From positions 124,001-188,000 of the forward strand of contig NZ_VOLR01000001.1 in the NCBI RefSeq assembly GCF_007954355.1: a DNA stretch of 64,000 nt, given 5' to 3'. Positions 8,563-17,069 of this stretch are shown here, piece by piece. Under the pieces are notes generated by a model. It saw only the letters and a list, made by a program, of their open reading frames with translations. It made no database searches and had not been told where the DNA came from. This DNA comes from Colwellia hornerae (lineage in GTDB: Bacteria > Pseudomonadota > Gammaproteobacteria > Enterobacterales > Alteromonadaceae). Position numbers and translations under genes: made by a program. Positions within the stretch are counted from its first letter, which is position 1. Every line of letters begins with the position of its first letter.

Positions 8563-8784
8563 AATTTCTAGGGCTAAATTAAAACCAACTATCGTTTATA
8601 AGGTACATAACATAAATAGTCATAGCATATAGCATAAATAGTGCCTAAATAATCTCTTTTCAGTAAAAAATGCCCGCAAAGGCATACGTTTCTTATCATA
8701 AAAATTATTGTAAAAAAAACTTCATAAATATTAAAGAAAGGCATTGCATTATTCGAGGGCTCGCTCTTATTGGGCTGCGTTTTG

Positions 8785-8875
8785 TTATCCACAGAAATTG
8801 TGGAAAAATCATGATTAGATCAGGCGTTGTGAATAACTCTGTGAATAACTTTGTTACTTGCTGCTATTATCCACA
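8785..8875. promoter_or_regulatory. Cluster of five DnaA boxes
   Basis: Five 9-mers fitting the DnaA-box consensus TTWTNCACA lie within 91 bases. They are TTATCCACA at 8785-8793 (plus), TTTTCCACA at 8799-8807 (minus), TTATTCACA at 8828-8836 (minus), TTATTCACA at 8840-8848 (minus) and TTATCCACA at 8867-8875 (plus). Two are the strongest consensus form. They lie in the 498-base gap between the lipoprotein gene and the convergent CNNM/CorC gene, next to an AT-rich stretch at 8580-8750. No replication gene is nearby, so a DnaA-titrating or regulatory site is likelier than an origin. A 72-codon open frame crosses it but looks fortuitous. Confidence 0.75.
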
Positions 8876-8925
8876 AAATAAGAAATAAGCTGATAAAAAA
8901 CAAACTACTCCTATGATAAGGATGC

Positions 8926-8964
8926 CATAAAAAAAGGCCTTAAAATGATGGTTTAAGGCCTTAT
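8926..8964 (-). terminator. Terminator of the CNNM/CorC-type gene (minus strand)
   Basis: Perfect 11-base stem, AAGGCCTTAAA at 8934-8944 and TTTAAGGCCTT at 8952-8962. On the plus strand it is preceded by a run of A residues, which is the T-tail on the minus strand. It lies 28 bases beyond the stop of the gene at 8992. Confidence 0.8.
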
Positions 8965-8991
8965 GTTATATCAGTGATGAGACTATCCTGA

Positions 8992-10275
8992 TTATTTTTC
9001 TTTATCGTTCTCGACATAAAGTTCAGGAAGGATCCTAACTGTTTTGATCATATTATCTGAAACATCAACAATTTCTAAAGGGTAGCCTGCGATGCGGACA
9101 CTTAAATTAGCTTCTGGAATATCTTCTAAATATTCAATGATTAAGCCATTTAATGTTTTAGGACCACTGGTAGGGAAATTCCATGCCATTTCTTTATTAA
9201 TATCCCTAACTGTAGCACTACCATCGACTAAGTAACTGCCGTCAGGTTGTGCATTGACTTCTTCGCTTGTTGTGGGGGTCATCGTTGTTGTGAAGTCGCC
9301 AACAACTTCTTCTAAAATATCTTCTAGGGTCACTAGGCCTTGAATGTCGCCATATTCGTCAACCACTAAACCTAATCGTTCTTTGGCATGCTGAAACTTT
9401 AATAACTGGACATTTAGAGTGGTGCCTTCAGGAATGAAATACAATTCCTTTATCGCTCTGATTAAGGTGGTTTTAGTAAATTGATTTTTGAATAATAGCT
9501 TTAAGGCATCACGAAGATGAATATAACCGACAACATCATCCATATTGTCCCGATACAACAGAACACGGGTATGGTTTGATTGAGCCAGTTGTTTTTGAAT
9601 TTTTTTCCAGTCTTCATTAATATCAATGCCGACTAACTCATTGCGCGGGATCATAATGTCTTCAACGGTCACTTTCTCTAAATCAAGAATGCCCACCAAC
9701 ATATTTTGATCGCGCTCGGGTAGCATAGCCCCTGAGTCATTTACTACGGTTCTTAGCTCTTCAGAGCTTAAGCTATGATGAACACGTTGTTCAGAACTTA
9801 CACCAATCAATAGTAATAAACCGTTAGTTATCCAATTCACTGCAACGACGAAAGGGAACAACAGCTTTAATAAAAAAGATAAGATAATTGAGCTAGGAAA
9901 AGCGATTTTTTCAGGGTATAACGCCGCTAATGTTTTTGGGGTTACTTCAGAAAAGATAAGCACAACAAGTGTTAATGCAATAGTTGCAATTAATACCCCC
10001 ATGTCACCAAATAAACGTAATCCAATAATAGTCGCTATCGCAGAGGCCGCAATGTTAACAAGATTATTGCCAATGAGTATCAAACCAATTAAACGGTCTG
10101 GACGCTCCAATAATTTACTAACACGTTTCGCACCCTGATGGTCTTGTTTTTCTAAATGGCGAAGTCGATAGCGATTAAGCGACATAATGCCAGTTTCAGA
10201 TCCTGAAAAGTAGGCAGATAGAATAATTAGAATGCCAAGAATGGCAAAGAGCATTTCCGTTGATATGTTGTCCAA
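8992..10275 (-). CDS. CNNM/CorC-HlyC family transporter with CBS pair
   Basis: A 427-residue inner-membrane protein of the CNNM/CorC family (E. coli YfjD type), thought to move Mg2+ or other divalent cations or to regulate their efflux. Order of parts: an N-terminal DUF21 membrane domain of about four segments with the polar SGSETGIMSLNRYRLR motif, a CBS pair (about residues 195-325, with VEDIMIPRNEL and VVDEYGDIQGLVTLEDILEEVVGD), and a C-terminal CorC_HlyC domain. The start is taken as TTG at 10275, with AGGG eight bases upstream; an ATG seven codons later is possible. It lies next to the ypjD gene, as is common near ffh in this group. The transported ion is not certain. Confidence 0.85.
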   Translation of the reverse strand: MDNISTEMLFAILGILIILSAYFSGSETGIMSLNRYRLRHLEKQDHQGAKRVSKLLERPDRLIGLILIGNNLVNIAASAIATIIGLRLFGDMGVLIATIALTLVVLIFSEVTPKTLAALYPEKIAFPSSIILSFLLKLLFPFVVAVNWITNGLLLLIGVSSEQRVHHSLSSEELRTVVNDSGAMLPERDQNMLVGILDLEKVTVEDIMIPRNELVGIDINEDWKKIQKQLAQSNHTRVLLYRDNMDDVVGYIHLRDALKLLFKNQFTKTTLIRAIKELYFIPEGTTLNVQLLKFQHAKERLGLVVDEYGDIQGLVTLEDILEEVVGDFTTTMTPTTSEEVNAQPDGSYLVDGSATVRDINKEMAWNFPTSGPKTLNGLIIEYLEDIPEANLSVRIAGYPLEIVDVSDNMIKTVRILPELYVENDKEK

Positions 10276-10352
10276 AAAAGGAACCCTATGTTGTGTTATA
10301 GATAGCCATTAAGTACGTTATAACGTTTCTTAATGACCATTATTTTGATAAT

Positions 10353-11168
10353 TTACAGTAAAATAAATTCTTTAACAAATCGACTACCGAAATATGCCAA
10401 TGTTAATAAAGCACTACCGGTAACCATTAATATTAATACACGGTGTCCGCGCCAACCTCTATTATAATGACCCCATAATGTCGTTGAATAGACCAACAAG
10501 GCTAACAAAGACAGTATTGTTTTATGTAAGTTTTCATGTGAGATCATCCCATCTAAAAATAAGAAACCAATCACTTGGCTGAGCAATAAAAAACTCGTGC
10601 CGATACTTAAGATAATAAAAAGCTGACCTTCAACTTGCATCAGTGGCGGTAAGTGACTGACCGCCGCCAAATTTTTTGTTTTTAGTTTAAAATGGATGTA
10701 AGCCACTTGAAACGCATAGAGTGTGGCAATAATCAAGGTACAATAAGAGAGCAGTGCAAGCGTCACATGGCTTATCACACTTAATTGATGATTAATTAAG
10801 GGGGCTTGCTCTACGCTGGGTATGAATACCATCAGTAATTGCCAAATACCCGCAAAGCCATAAATAACCGGCAAGAGTAAATTTACCTTAAAGCGCAAGG
10901 CGAAGGCTGAAATGGATAAACAAATAATTAAACTGACTAAAGAAATAACATTAGGCAAGGCAAAGTTAATATCCGCTTGAGCAACTAAAAACTGTGCATT
11001 ACTTAACGTGTGTAGCACCATAGCTAAACAACCAAAAAATAATACAAAAACTAAATTAGGCCCTTTAGGATGAAATAAACGTAATAACATTGCAGAAGTT
11101 GCCACAGCATAAGCAAAAAATGCAATTAAAGAACAAATATCCGAAAAACTCACAACGTGCTCCCACAC
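10353..11168 (-). CDS. ypjD: YpjD/CcsA-type inner-membrane protein
   Basis: A 271-residue membrane protein with eight or so hydrophobic segments, similar in length and layout to the cytochrome-c-assembly-like protein YpjD. That gene lies next to ffh in E. coli and many relatives, as here. It belongs to the CcsA/CcmF superfamily, but the haem-handling WWD motif of true cytochrome c synthetases is not visible, so a role in haem delivery should not be assumed. Conserved His residues occur (SHVTLALLSYCTL, SHENLHKTILS). The apparent start is GTG at 11168; another GTG five codons later is possible. It is divergent from ffh with the SO_0444-type permease gene in between. Confidence 0.75.
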   Translation of the reverse strand: MWEHVVSFSDICSLIAFFAYAVATSAMLLRLFHPKGPNLVFVLFFGCLAMVLHTLSNAQFLVAQADINFALPNVISLVSLIICLSISAFALRFKVNLLLPVIYGFAGIWQLLMVFIPSVEQAPLINHQLSVISHVTLALLSYCTLIIATLYAFQVAYIHFKLKTKNLAAVSHLPPLMQVEGQLFIILSIGTSFLLLSQVIGFLFLDGMISHENLHKTILSLLALLVYSTTLWGHYNRGWRGHRVLILMVTGSALLTLAYFGSRFVKEFILL

Positions 11169-11242
11169 AAGAACTTAAAAGTTAGGTATTTATACCTGCA
11201 AACGATTCTATCAGAATGCGGGTAATACACCCTATATTAAAA

Positions 11243-12358
11243 CTATAAAACTAATTTTCTTAAAGGTTTTATCGATAAGAAGGCAATTAAACCTGCGCAA
11301 GTTAGTCCAAACCAAAAAGGTAGTAATTCATGGCTGTGTTGCATTTGCTGACTAATATTTATATCGAAAAACGCTAAGCCCCAATCAAGTAACAAACCAA
11401 AGCCAATCGCACATAATGAAATACCTAATAAATATCGGATTAAAACACTGCTACCCATTTCATTTTTAATGACGCCTAACGTTGAAATGTTGGTTGCAGG
11501 GCCTGCCATCATAAAGACGAGAGCAGTGCCTGGCGATATACCGGCTAAAATAAAACCAGCAGCGACAGGAGTCGAGGCTGTTGCACAAATATACATAGGA
11601 ATTGAAATAACAATCATCACTAACATTGCGCCTAAACCGCTGCCGTAGCTGAGTAAAAATGATGTGGGCAGAAATGTTTTTATTAAGGTCGCAAAAACTA
11701 GACCAACGAGTAACCAGATAATAATGTCGTCAATCAATTGTGTTGCCGCGTAATGAATACCTGAGGTGGTTTTACTGATAAAGCTTGCTGGTTTTTTAGC
11801 TGTTGCGGTTTTTTTTTCACTGGCACAACATGAAGGCTTTACATTTTCGGTTACAAGTACTGGCTCGGCGACCATTTTTTTCTGACTTGGGCAGCAACTC
11901 GGAGCATCTTTTGGAGCCGCTTTAGGTAAAGTAATGTCTTCTTTTTTTATCGTTGAAACCAGTAGACCAGTCATAATAGCAGAAAGTATCGCTGTTATTG
12001 GCCGATAAATAGCAAACACTGGTCCTAATAAAGCATAAGAAACAGAAACCGAGTCAACGCCTGTTTCTGGCGTGGCAACTAGAAAGGAAGCAGTTGCGGA
12101 AGCGGAAGCACCACTGCGACGTAATTCAGTCGCAACAGGAATAACACCACATGAGCATAAAGGTAGTGGTGCACCAATAATAGCGGCTTTAACAATAGCG
12201 AGTTTCCCTTCGCCTAAATGTTTACTTAAAATTTTAGTCGGTACCCAAGACTTCATTAAACCAGCAATGAGTAAACCTAATAATAACCAAGGACTTGCTT
12301 CAGCACTTAAGGCTAAAAAGTTGGTCAATAATGCAGATAAATATTCCAAGACAGTCAC
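11243..12358 (-). CDS. SO_0444-family Cu/Zn efflux permease
   Basis: A 371-residue inner-membrane permease of the DUF318/ArsP-like type called SO_0444 after Shewanella. Its two membrane bundles contain APLPLCSCGVIPVATELRRSG (residues about 63-83) and SIPMYICATASTPVAAGFILAG, the paired CSCG/C-A-T-A motifs thought to form the ion path. The cytoplasmic linker (about residues 145-190) carries two cysteine pairs, in SCCPSQKK and SCCASEKK, suited to soft metal binding. The start is GTG at 12358. A metal-export role is known for the family only in outline. It may complement the CusBA-type pair at 56-61 kb, but the two are not linked. Confidence 0.8.
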   Translation of the reverse strand: MTVLEYLSALLTNFLALSAEASPWLLLGLLIAGLMKSWVPTKILSKHLGEGKLAIVKAAIIGAPLPLCSCGVIPVATELRRSGASASATASFLVATPETGVDSVSVSYALLGPVFAIYRPITAILSAIMTGLLVSTIKKEDITLPKAAPKDAPSCCPSQKKMVAEPVLVTENVKPSCCASEKKTATAKKPASFISKTTSGIHYAATQLIDDIIIWLLVGLVFATLIKTFLPTSFLLSYGSGLGAMLVMIVISIPMYICATASTPVAAGFILAGISPGTALVFMMAGPATNISTLGVIKNEMGSSVLIRYLLGISLCAIGFGLLLDWGLAFFDINISQQMQHSHELLPFWFGLTCAGLIAFLSIKPLRKLVL

Positions 12359-12560
12359 TATGTTAATTATATAAAAGTTAAACTAACCTACAGCTTACCA
12401 TACTTATATTAAGGTGCATTAGTCTACATCAAATAACGACGACTTTTTTACTTTAGCTGCGGTTAATGACGGCTGTAACCCATTAATAAATTTAACGCGA
12501 TTAAGTGTGAAGAAACTAAAGGGATTTGGTATTAATCCTTTCGCTTATTTTATTGGCGGG

Positions 12561-12566
12561 TATAAT
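12561..12566 (+). promoter_or_regulatory. Candidate -10 element upstream of ffh
   Basis: A perfect TATAAT preceded by GGCGGG lies 41 bases before the ffh ATG. No convincing -35 box is present at the right distance, so this may be an extended or activator-helped promoter. Confidence 0.4.
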
Positions 12567-12606
12567 ATGCAATAATTTTTATATTCAGCACAATATAGAG
12601 TCATAC

Positions 12607-13998
12607 ATGTTTGAGAATCTTTCCGATCGTTTAACGAAAACGTTAAAAAATATCAGTGGCCGTGGCCGATTAACTGAAGACAACATCAAAGAAACATTAC
12701 GTGAAGTGCGTATGGCACTTCTTGAAGCGGATGTTGCCTTACCGGTTATTCGTGATTTTATCGCTAAAGTAAAAGAAAGCGCGGTTGGTCAAGATGTCTC
12801 TAAAAGTCTAACTCCAGGACAAGTCTTTGTAAAAATTGTTCAAAAAGAACTTGAACATGCTATGGGGGAAGTCAATGAGACCCTTAATTTAAAAGCGGCT
12901 CCACCAGCAATAGTCTTAATGGCAGGTTTGCAAGGGGCGGGTAAAACAACCTCTGTGGCAAAGTTATCAAAATACTTAACCGAGCGTGAAAAGAAAAAAG
13001 TATTAGTGGTCAGTGTCGATGTTTATCGTCCGGCGGCTATTAAACAGCTAGAAACATTAGCGAATGAAATTAACATTGAATTTTTCCCAAGTGATATTTC
13101 GCAAAAGCCTATAGATATTGCTAATGCGGCTATCGAACATGCTAAAAAGTTTTTATTTGATGTCTTAATTGTTGATACCGCCGGTCGTTTACATGTCGAT
13201 AAAGACATGATGACTGAGATTCAAGACCTACACGCCGCTATTAATCCAATAGAAACATTATTCACCGTTGATGCGATGACCGGACAAGATGCGGCGAACA
13301 CCGCGAAAGCTTTTGGTGACGCTTTACCGTTAACCGGTATCATACTAACCAAAACTGACGGTGACGCCCGAGGCGGTGCTGCGCTTTCTATTCGTCATAT
13401 TACCGGCAAGCCTATTAAATTTATGGGTGTTGGTGAAAAGATTGAAGCATTAGAACCTTTTCATCCTGACCGCATTGCCTCGCGTATTCTTGGTATGGGT
13501 GACGTACTTTCTTTAATCGAAGAAGTTGAGCAAAAAGTAGATAAAAAGAAAGCTGAGCAATTAGCCAAAAAATTCAAAAGTGGTAAAAGTTTTGATTTAG
13601 AAGATTTTCGTGAGCAACTTGTGCAAATGAAAAACATGGGTGGCATGACCAGCATGATGGATAAATTGCCGGGTATGGGCAATATGTCAGATAAAATTAA
13701 AGATCAAATGGATGATAAATTAACTTTAAGAATGGAAGCTATTATTAGCTCTATGACTAAAGGTGAACGTGAGCGTCCTGATATTATTAAAGGCTCTCGA
13801 AAACGCAGAATTGCCGCAGGTTCAGGTACTCAAATTCAAGATGTGAATCGTTTATTAAAACAATTTATGCAGATGCAAAAAATGATGAAAAAAATGTCAG
13901 GTAAAGGTGGCATGCAAAAAATGATGCGTTCGATGAAAGGTATGATGCCCCCAGGCGGCGGTGCAGGCGGCCCAGGTGGCGGAATGTTTGGCCGTTAA
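12607..13998 (+). CDS. ffh: Signal recognition particle protein Ffh
   Basis: A 463-residue GTPase that with 4.5S RNA binds signal sequences on ribosomes and docks on FtsY to insert membrane proteins co-translationally. The start is the ATG at 12607, giving the usual MFENLSDRLTKTLKNI. A farther in-frame upstream codon would add a hydrophobic tail foreign to the family. Order: N domain (to about 90), G domain with GLQGAGKTTSVAKL, DTAGRLHVD and TKTDGDARGG, then the Met-rich M domain ending in a Gly-Pro-rich tail, GMFGR. The 3' end of the gene is repeated three more times downstream (see the 107-bp repeat). It is divergent from the permease gene, with rpsP-rimM-trmD-rplS following. Confidence 0.97.
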   Translation: MFENLSDRLTKTLKNISGRGRLTEDNIKETLREVRMALLEADVALPVIRDFIAKVKESAVGQDVSKSLTPGQVFVKIVQKELEHAMGEVNETLNLKAAPPAIVLMAGLQGAGKTTSVAKLSKYLTEREKKKVLVVSVDVYRPAAIKQLETLANEINIEFFPSDISQKPIDIANAAIEHAKKFLFDVLIVDTAGRLHVDKDMMTEIQDLHAAINPIETLFTVDAMTGQDAANTAKAFGDALPLTGIILTKTDGDARGGAALSIRHITGKPIKFMGVGEKIEALEPFHPDRIASRILGMGDVLSLIEEVEQKVDKKKAEQLAKKFKSGKSFDLEDFREQLVQMKNMGGMTSMMDKLPGMGNMSDKIKDQMDDKLTLRMEAIISSMTKGERERPDIIKGSRKRRIAAGSGTQIQDVNRLLKQFMQMQKMMKKMSGKGGMQKMMRSMKGMMPPGGGAGGPGGGMFGR

Positions 13999-14320
13999 GT
14001 TACGCATTATTTAACCATAAAATGATGCGGCAATCTCCTACGAAAGGCATGATGCCCCCAAGCGGCGGTGCAGGCGGCCCAGGTGGCGGAATGTTTGGCC
14101 GTTAAGTTACGCATTATTTAACCATAAAATGATGCGGCAATCTCCTACGAAAGGCATGATGCCCCCAAGCAGCGGTGCAGGCGGCTCAGGTGGTGGAATG
14201 TTTGGCCGTTAAGTTACGCATTATTTAACCATAAAATGATGCGGCAATCTCCTACGAAAGGTATGATGCCCCAGGTGGCGGTGCAGGCGGCCCAGGTGGC
14301 GGAATGTTTGGCCGTTAAGG
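13936..14320 (+). repeat. 107-bp tandem repeat of the ffh 3' end
   Basis: The last 63 bases of ffh plus the 44 bases after it are repeated. Units begin at 13936 (inside ffh), 14043, 14150 and 14257, exactly 107 apart; the fourth stops at 14320. Copies 2 and 3 keep the reading frame through GMMPPSGGAGGPGGGMFGR-like tails and the stop codon. Each also opens its own 27-codon frame from an ATG in AAAATGATGCGG. Copy 4 has lost one C in the CCCCC run and is out of frame. Copies 2 and 3 differ at a few sites, so the array is not brand new. The word AAAATGATGCG occurs both in ffh and after its stop, a possible seed for the first duplication. Confidence 0.9.
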
Positions 14321-14344
14321 TAAACATCATCGATATTTTATTTC

Positions 14345-14370
14345 AAAAGGTAGCATTCGTTACCTTTTTT
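14345..14370 (+). terminator. Terminator after ffh and its repeats
   Basis: Stem AAAAGGTA (14345-14352) and TACCTTTT (14361-14368) with an 8-base loop and T-tail. It follows the last repeat copy, so the repeats are probably part of the ffh transcript. Confidence 0.7.
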
Positions 14371-14425
14371 GCTTTTAGTCTTTAGTCATTTCAGGTTTAT
14401 CATTAGCACTGCGCGATCTTTATAC

Positions 14426-14453
14426 TTGCTATTTATCCTAGGAAGCGTAAAAT
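14426..14453 (+). promoter_or_regulatory. Candidate promoter of the rpsP operon
   Basis: TTGCTA at 14426-14431 and TAAAAT at 14448-14453 are separated by 16 bases. They stand 80 bases before rpsP, in the gap after the ffh terminator. This is read by eye from the consensus only. Confidence 0.5.
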
Positions 14454-14532
14454 ACGCGAGCTTTTCTGTCACCTAGGGTGTCAGGAAATGTCTGGAAAAT
14501 TCGTTTTAACACTTTAAATAATAGAGGGCGAT

Positions 14533-14781
14533 ATGGTAACCATTCGTTTAGCTCGTGGCGGCGCCAAAAAGCGTCCATTCTATCAGGTTGTTGTTGCAGA
14601 TAGCCGTAACTCTCGCGATGGTCGTTTCATCGAGAAAGTTGGCTTTTTTAACCCAACAGCAGAAGGTCAAGCTGAGAAATTACGCTTAGACCTAGACCGT
14701 ATCAACCATTGGGTTGGTCAAGGTGCTGGTTTATCTGATCGTGTGGCTAAGTTAGTTAAAGACGCTCAAGTAGCAGCTTAA
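14533..14781 (+). CDS. rpsP: 30S ribosomal protein S16
   Basis: An 82-residue component of the small ribosomal subunit that helps fold the 5' domain of 16S rRNA. It begins [20 protein letters not shown], the near-universal S16 N-terminus, and has the usual length. A GAGGGCG precedes the ATG. It is first gene of the conserved rpsP-rimM-trmD-rplS operon, with rimM 26 bases downstream. Expression is probably driven from the promoter-like boxes at 14426-14453. Confidence 0.97.
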   Translation: MVTIRLARGGAKKRPFYQVVVADSRNSRDGRFIEKVGFFNPTAEGQAEKLRLDLDRINHWVGQGAGLSDRVAKLVKDAQVAA

Positions 14782-14807
14782 TTAATTTAGTAGGTTTAGG
14801 AGTTGTT

Positions 14808-15338
14808 GTGGAAGAAATAAATAAAGAAGTCATCTTAGGTAAAGTAGGCGCAGTTTACGGTATCAAAGGTTGGTTGAAAATTCATTCGTTCACTGATGAA
14901 ACCGAAGCTATATTAGACTATTTTCCTTGGTCTCTAAAATTAGGGAATAAAATACAATCAGTCGATATATCTGATTGGCGCAAACATAATAACGGACTCG
15001 TTGTTCATGTTGCTGGTATTGATGATCGTGATATAGCCCAAAAGCTTGTCGGCTCAGAAATATTTGTCAACGAAAGCGCACTAGCAGAATTGCCCGACGG
15101 GGAGTTTTACTGGCGCGATTTGATCGGCATGTCTGTTGTTACTGACAAAGGTTACGACCTTGGTCATGTTTCTGAAATTTTAGAAACTGGCGCTAACGAT
15201 GTACTGGTTGTTAAAGCTAATCGTAATGACGGCTTTGGTCAAAAAGAGCGTTTAATTCCGTATCTTTTTGAACAAGTTGTAAAATCAATTAGTGCTGAAA
15301 ATAAACAAATTTGTGTTGACTGGGACCCAGGTTTCTAA
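14808..15338 (+). CDS. rimM: 16S rRNA processing protein RimM
   Basis: A 176-residue ribosome assembly factor that helps mature the head of the 30S subunit and binds S19. The N-terminal beta-barrel starts with [22 protein letters not shown]. The C-terminal PRC-barrel domain contains [11 protein letters not shown] and ends with the typical [15 protein letters not shown] and DWDPGF. The start is GTG at 14808, with TTTAGGAG upstream; no ATG is as well placed. Its TAA is followed after one base by the proposed TTG start of trmD. Confidence 0.95.
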   Translation: MEEINKEVILGKVGAVYGIKGWLKIHSFTDETEAILDYFPWSLKLGNKIQSVDISDWRKHNNGLVVHVAGIDDRDIAQKLVGSEIFVNESALAELPDGEFYWRDLIGMSVVTDKGYDLGHVSEILETGANDVLVVKANRNDGFGQKERLIPYLFEQVVKSISAENKQICVDWDPGF

Positions 15339-15339
15339 C

Positions 15340-16161
15340 TTGAGTAATAGTGTTTCAACAAACAAACGATGGTATGGGGTGATAAGCCTTTTTCCTGAAA
15401 TGTTTGACGCCATTACAGAGTATGGGGTGACAGGCCGAGCGATCCGTAACGGGTTAATTGAATTTCATAAGTGGAATCCAAGAGACTTTACGCACGATAA
15501 ACATAGAACCGTTGATGACCGTCCTTATGGCGGTGGTCCGGGCATGTTAATGATGGTGCAACCGCTACGTGATGCTATTAAAGCTGCAAAAGCTGCTGCG
15601 AATTTCGCTGCAGATTCTGCGATAGGTGATAATAGTAGTTCTGATAAAGAACAAGTTAAGGTTATATATTTGTCGCCGCAGGGACGTAAGCTCGACCAAG
15701 CTGGTGTACGCGAATTAGCACAACATAATAAGCTGCTATTTATAGCAGGGCGTTATGAAGGCATAGACGAACGATTAATTGAGTCGGAAATCGACGAAGA
15801 ATGGTCTGTCGGTGATTATGTTTTAAGTGGTGGAGAACTCCCCGCAATGAACATGATCGATGCTATAGCACGTTTTGTGCCCGGTGTTTTAGGACATAAT
15901 CAGTCAGCTGAGCAAGATTCTTTCTCAGAGGGTTTATTAGATTGTCCTCATTATACAAGGCCAGAAGTACTCGACACTTCAATAGAAGCTATGTCGGTAC
16001 CTAAAGTGCTATTAAGTGGTAATCACGAACACATAAAGCAATGGCGTATGTTTAAGTCACTAGAAAGAACATGGACCAGAAGACCAGAACTATTAACTAA
16101 CCTAGCTCTGACAGCAGAACAAAAGAAAATGTTAGCTTCTATTAAAGAAGATAATAAATGA
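15340..16161 (+). CDS. trmD: tRNA (guanine-N1)-methyltransferase
   Basis: A 273-residue SPOUT-class enzyme that methylates G37 next to the anticodon of tRNAs reading CUN, CCN and CGG, using S-adenosylmethionine, and so prevents frameshifting. Motifs include [32 protein letters not shown] and the knotted SAM site [14 protein letters not shown] ... [15 protein letters not shown]. The start is placed at TTG 15340, one base after the rimM stop, with CCAGG about eight bases before. An in-frame ATG at 15292 lies inside rimM and would add 16 unrelated residues. A longer than usual Ala-rich linker with a Ser/Asp-rich stretch precedes [11 protein letters not shown]. Confidence 0.93.
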   Translation: MSNSVSTNKRWYGVISLFPEMFDAITEYGVTGRAIRNGLIEFHKWNPRDFTHDKHRTVDDRPYGGGPGMLMMVQPLRDAIKAAKAAANFAADSAIGDNSSSDKEQVKVIYLSPQGRKLDQAGVRELAQHNKLLFIAGRYEGIDERLIESEIDEEWSVGDYVLSGGELPAMNMIDAIARFVPGVLGHNQSAEQDSFSEGLLDCPHYTRPEVLDTSIEAMSVPKVLLSGNHEHIKQWRMFKSLERTWTRRPELLTNLALTAEQKKMLASIKEDNK

Positions 16162-16198
16162 TTTTGTTGATGCCTGTGAACCCTAGGAAGAAGGTATT

Positions 16199-16552
16199 AT
16201 GAGTAACATTATTGATATGCTCGAAAAAGAGCAGATGAAAACAGATTTACCAGCATTCGCACCAGGCGACACTGTTGTTGTACAAGTAAAAGTTACAGAA
16301 GGTGATAAATCACGTCTTCAAGCATTTGAAGGTGTAGTTATTGCAATAAAAAGCCGTGGCATCAATTCTGCATTCACTGTTCGTAAAATCTCGAACGGTG
16401 TTGGTGTAGAACGTGTATTCCAGACACATAGCCCTATTGTTGACTCTATTGAAGTCAAACGTCGCGGTGATGTACGTCAAGCTAAACTTTACTACTTGCG
16501 CGAGCTATCTGGCCGTAAAGCACGTATTAAAGAGAAATTGGCAAAAAGATAA
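16199..16552 (+). CDS. rplS: 50S ribosomal protein L19
   Basis: A 117-residue protein of the large subunit at the subunit interface. It starts [20 protein letters not shown] and shows [23 protein letters not shown] and the basic end [16 protein letters not shown], the standard L19 pattern. GGAAGAAGG precedes the ATG at 16199. It is last gene of the operon and ends at a strong terminator. Its final 132 coding bases and the terminator recur in decayed form at 17955-18173. Confidence 0.97.
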   Translation: MSNIIDMLEKEQMKTDLPAFAPGDTVVVQVKVTEGDKSRLQAFEGVVIAIKSRGINSAFTVRKISNGVGVERVFQTHSPIVDSIEVKRRGDVRQAKLYYLRELSGRKARIKEKLAKR

Positions 16553-16590
16553 GCTCTTTTTAAGCCCGTTTTGCTTTAGCAATACGCATA

Positions 16591-16627
16591 AAAAAAGCCT
16601 GAATAATTCGTTATTCAGGCTTTTTTT
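16591..16627 (+). terminator. Terminator of the rpsP-rplS operon
   Basis: Perfect 16-base stem, AAAAAAGCCTGAATAA at 16591-16606 and TTATTCAGGCTTTTTT at 16611-16626, with a 4-base loop. It lies 38 bases after rplS. Confidence 0.95.
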
Positions 16628-16640
16628 GTTTTAGTGCATA

Positions 16641-17069
16641 CTGAAATAAATCAACCGTACCTTACTGATCCTAAAAATTATTTTCTTACCTACCTAACAC
16701 GACTAACAAGTTAAACCCTCATATTACTTTACTGAAGATTTAAAACTCACTGATTTTACTTATCAGAGGCAGTTTATTAACTTAATTGGACAGTACTAAT
16801 AGCGAACAACAATTTTTTGCGCATGGTCGGCTTATAATGAAGTTTAACAGTATGATGTTAAAGAAGCAGGTCAGTCACTTCTCATAATAATTTGCAATTT
16901 AATAATATTATCATTTAACTTTTTTATGTTATTGAATTTAATGGTTATTATTTTTGGTGTGTTTATTGCATTAGTCAATAAGTGGAGTGATTTATTTGCA
17001 TGATAAAAATTATGTTATCCATTCTGCGAATATTTATCCTACGATTATTTACTATAAGAGGTAAGCAAA
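16641..17069. other. Non-coding stretch before the PEP-CTERM gene
   Basis: 429 bases with no credible gene. A TATAAT at 16833-16838 could be a -10 element but no matching -35 box is clear. A strong ribosome-binding sequence, AAGAGGT, stands just before the ATG at 17070. Confidence 0.4.

Noticed and set aside
8785-8875. DnaA cluster as the chromosomal origin
   Set aside because: No dnaA, mnmG, mioC or rpmH nearby and no clear tandem 13-mer unwinding element; a titration or regulatory site is the simpler reading.
8670-8888. 72-codon open frame across the DnaA-box cluster
   Set aside because: No ribosome site, no recognisable composition, and the codons are dictated by the repeated DnaA boxes.
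14020-14320. Repeated tails after ffh as a second, short SRP gene
   Set aside because: They encode only the last 18 or so residues of the tail, with no M-domain RNA-binding or GTPase part.
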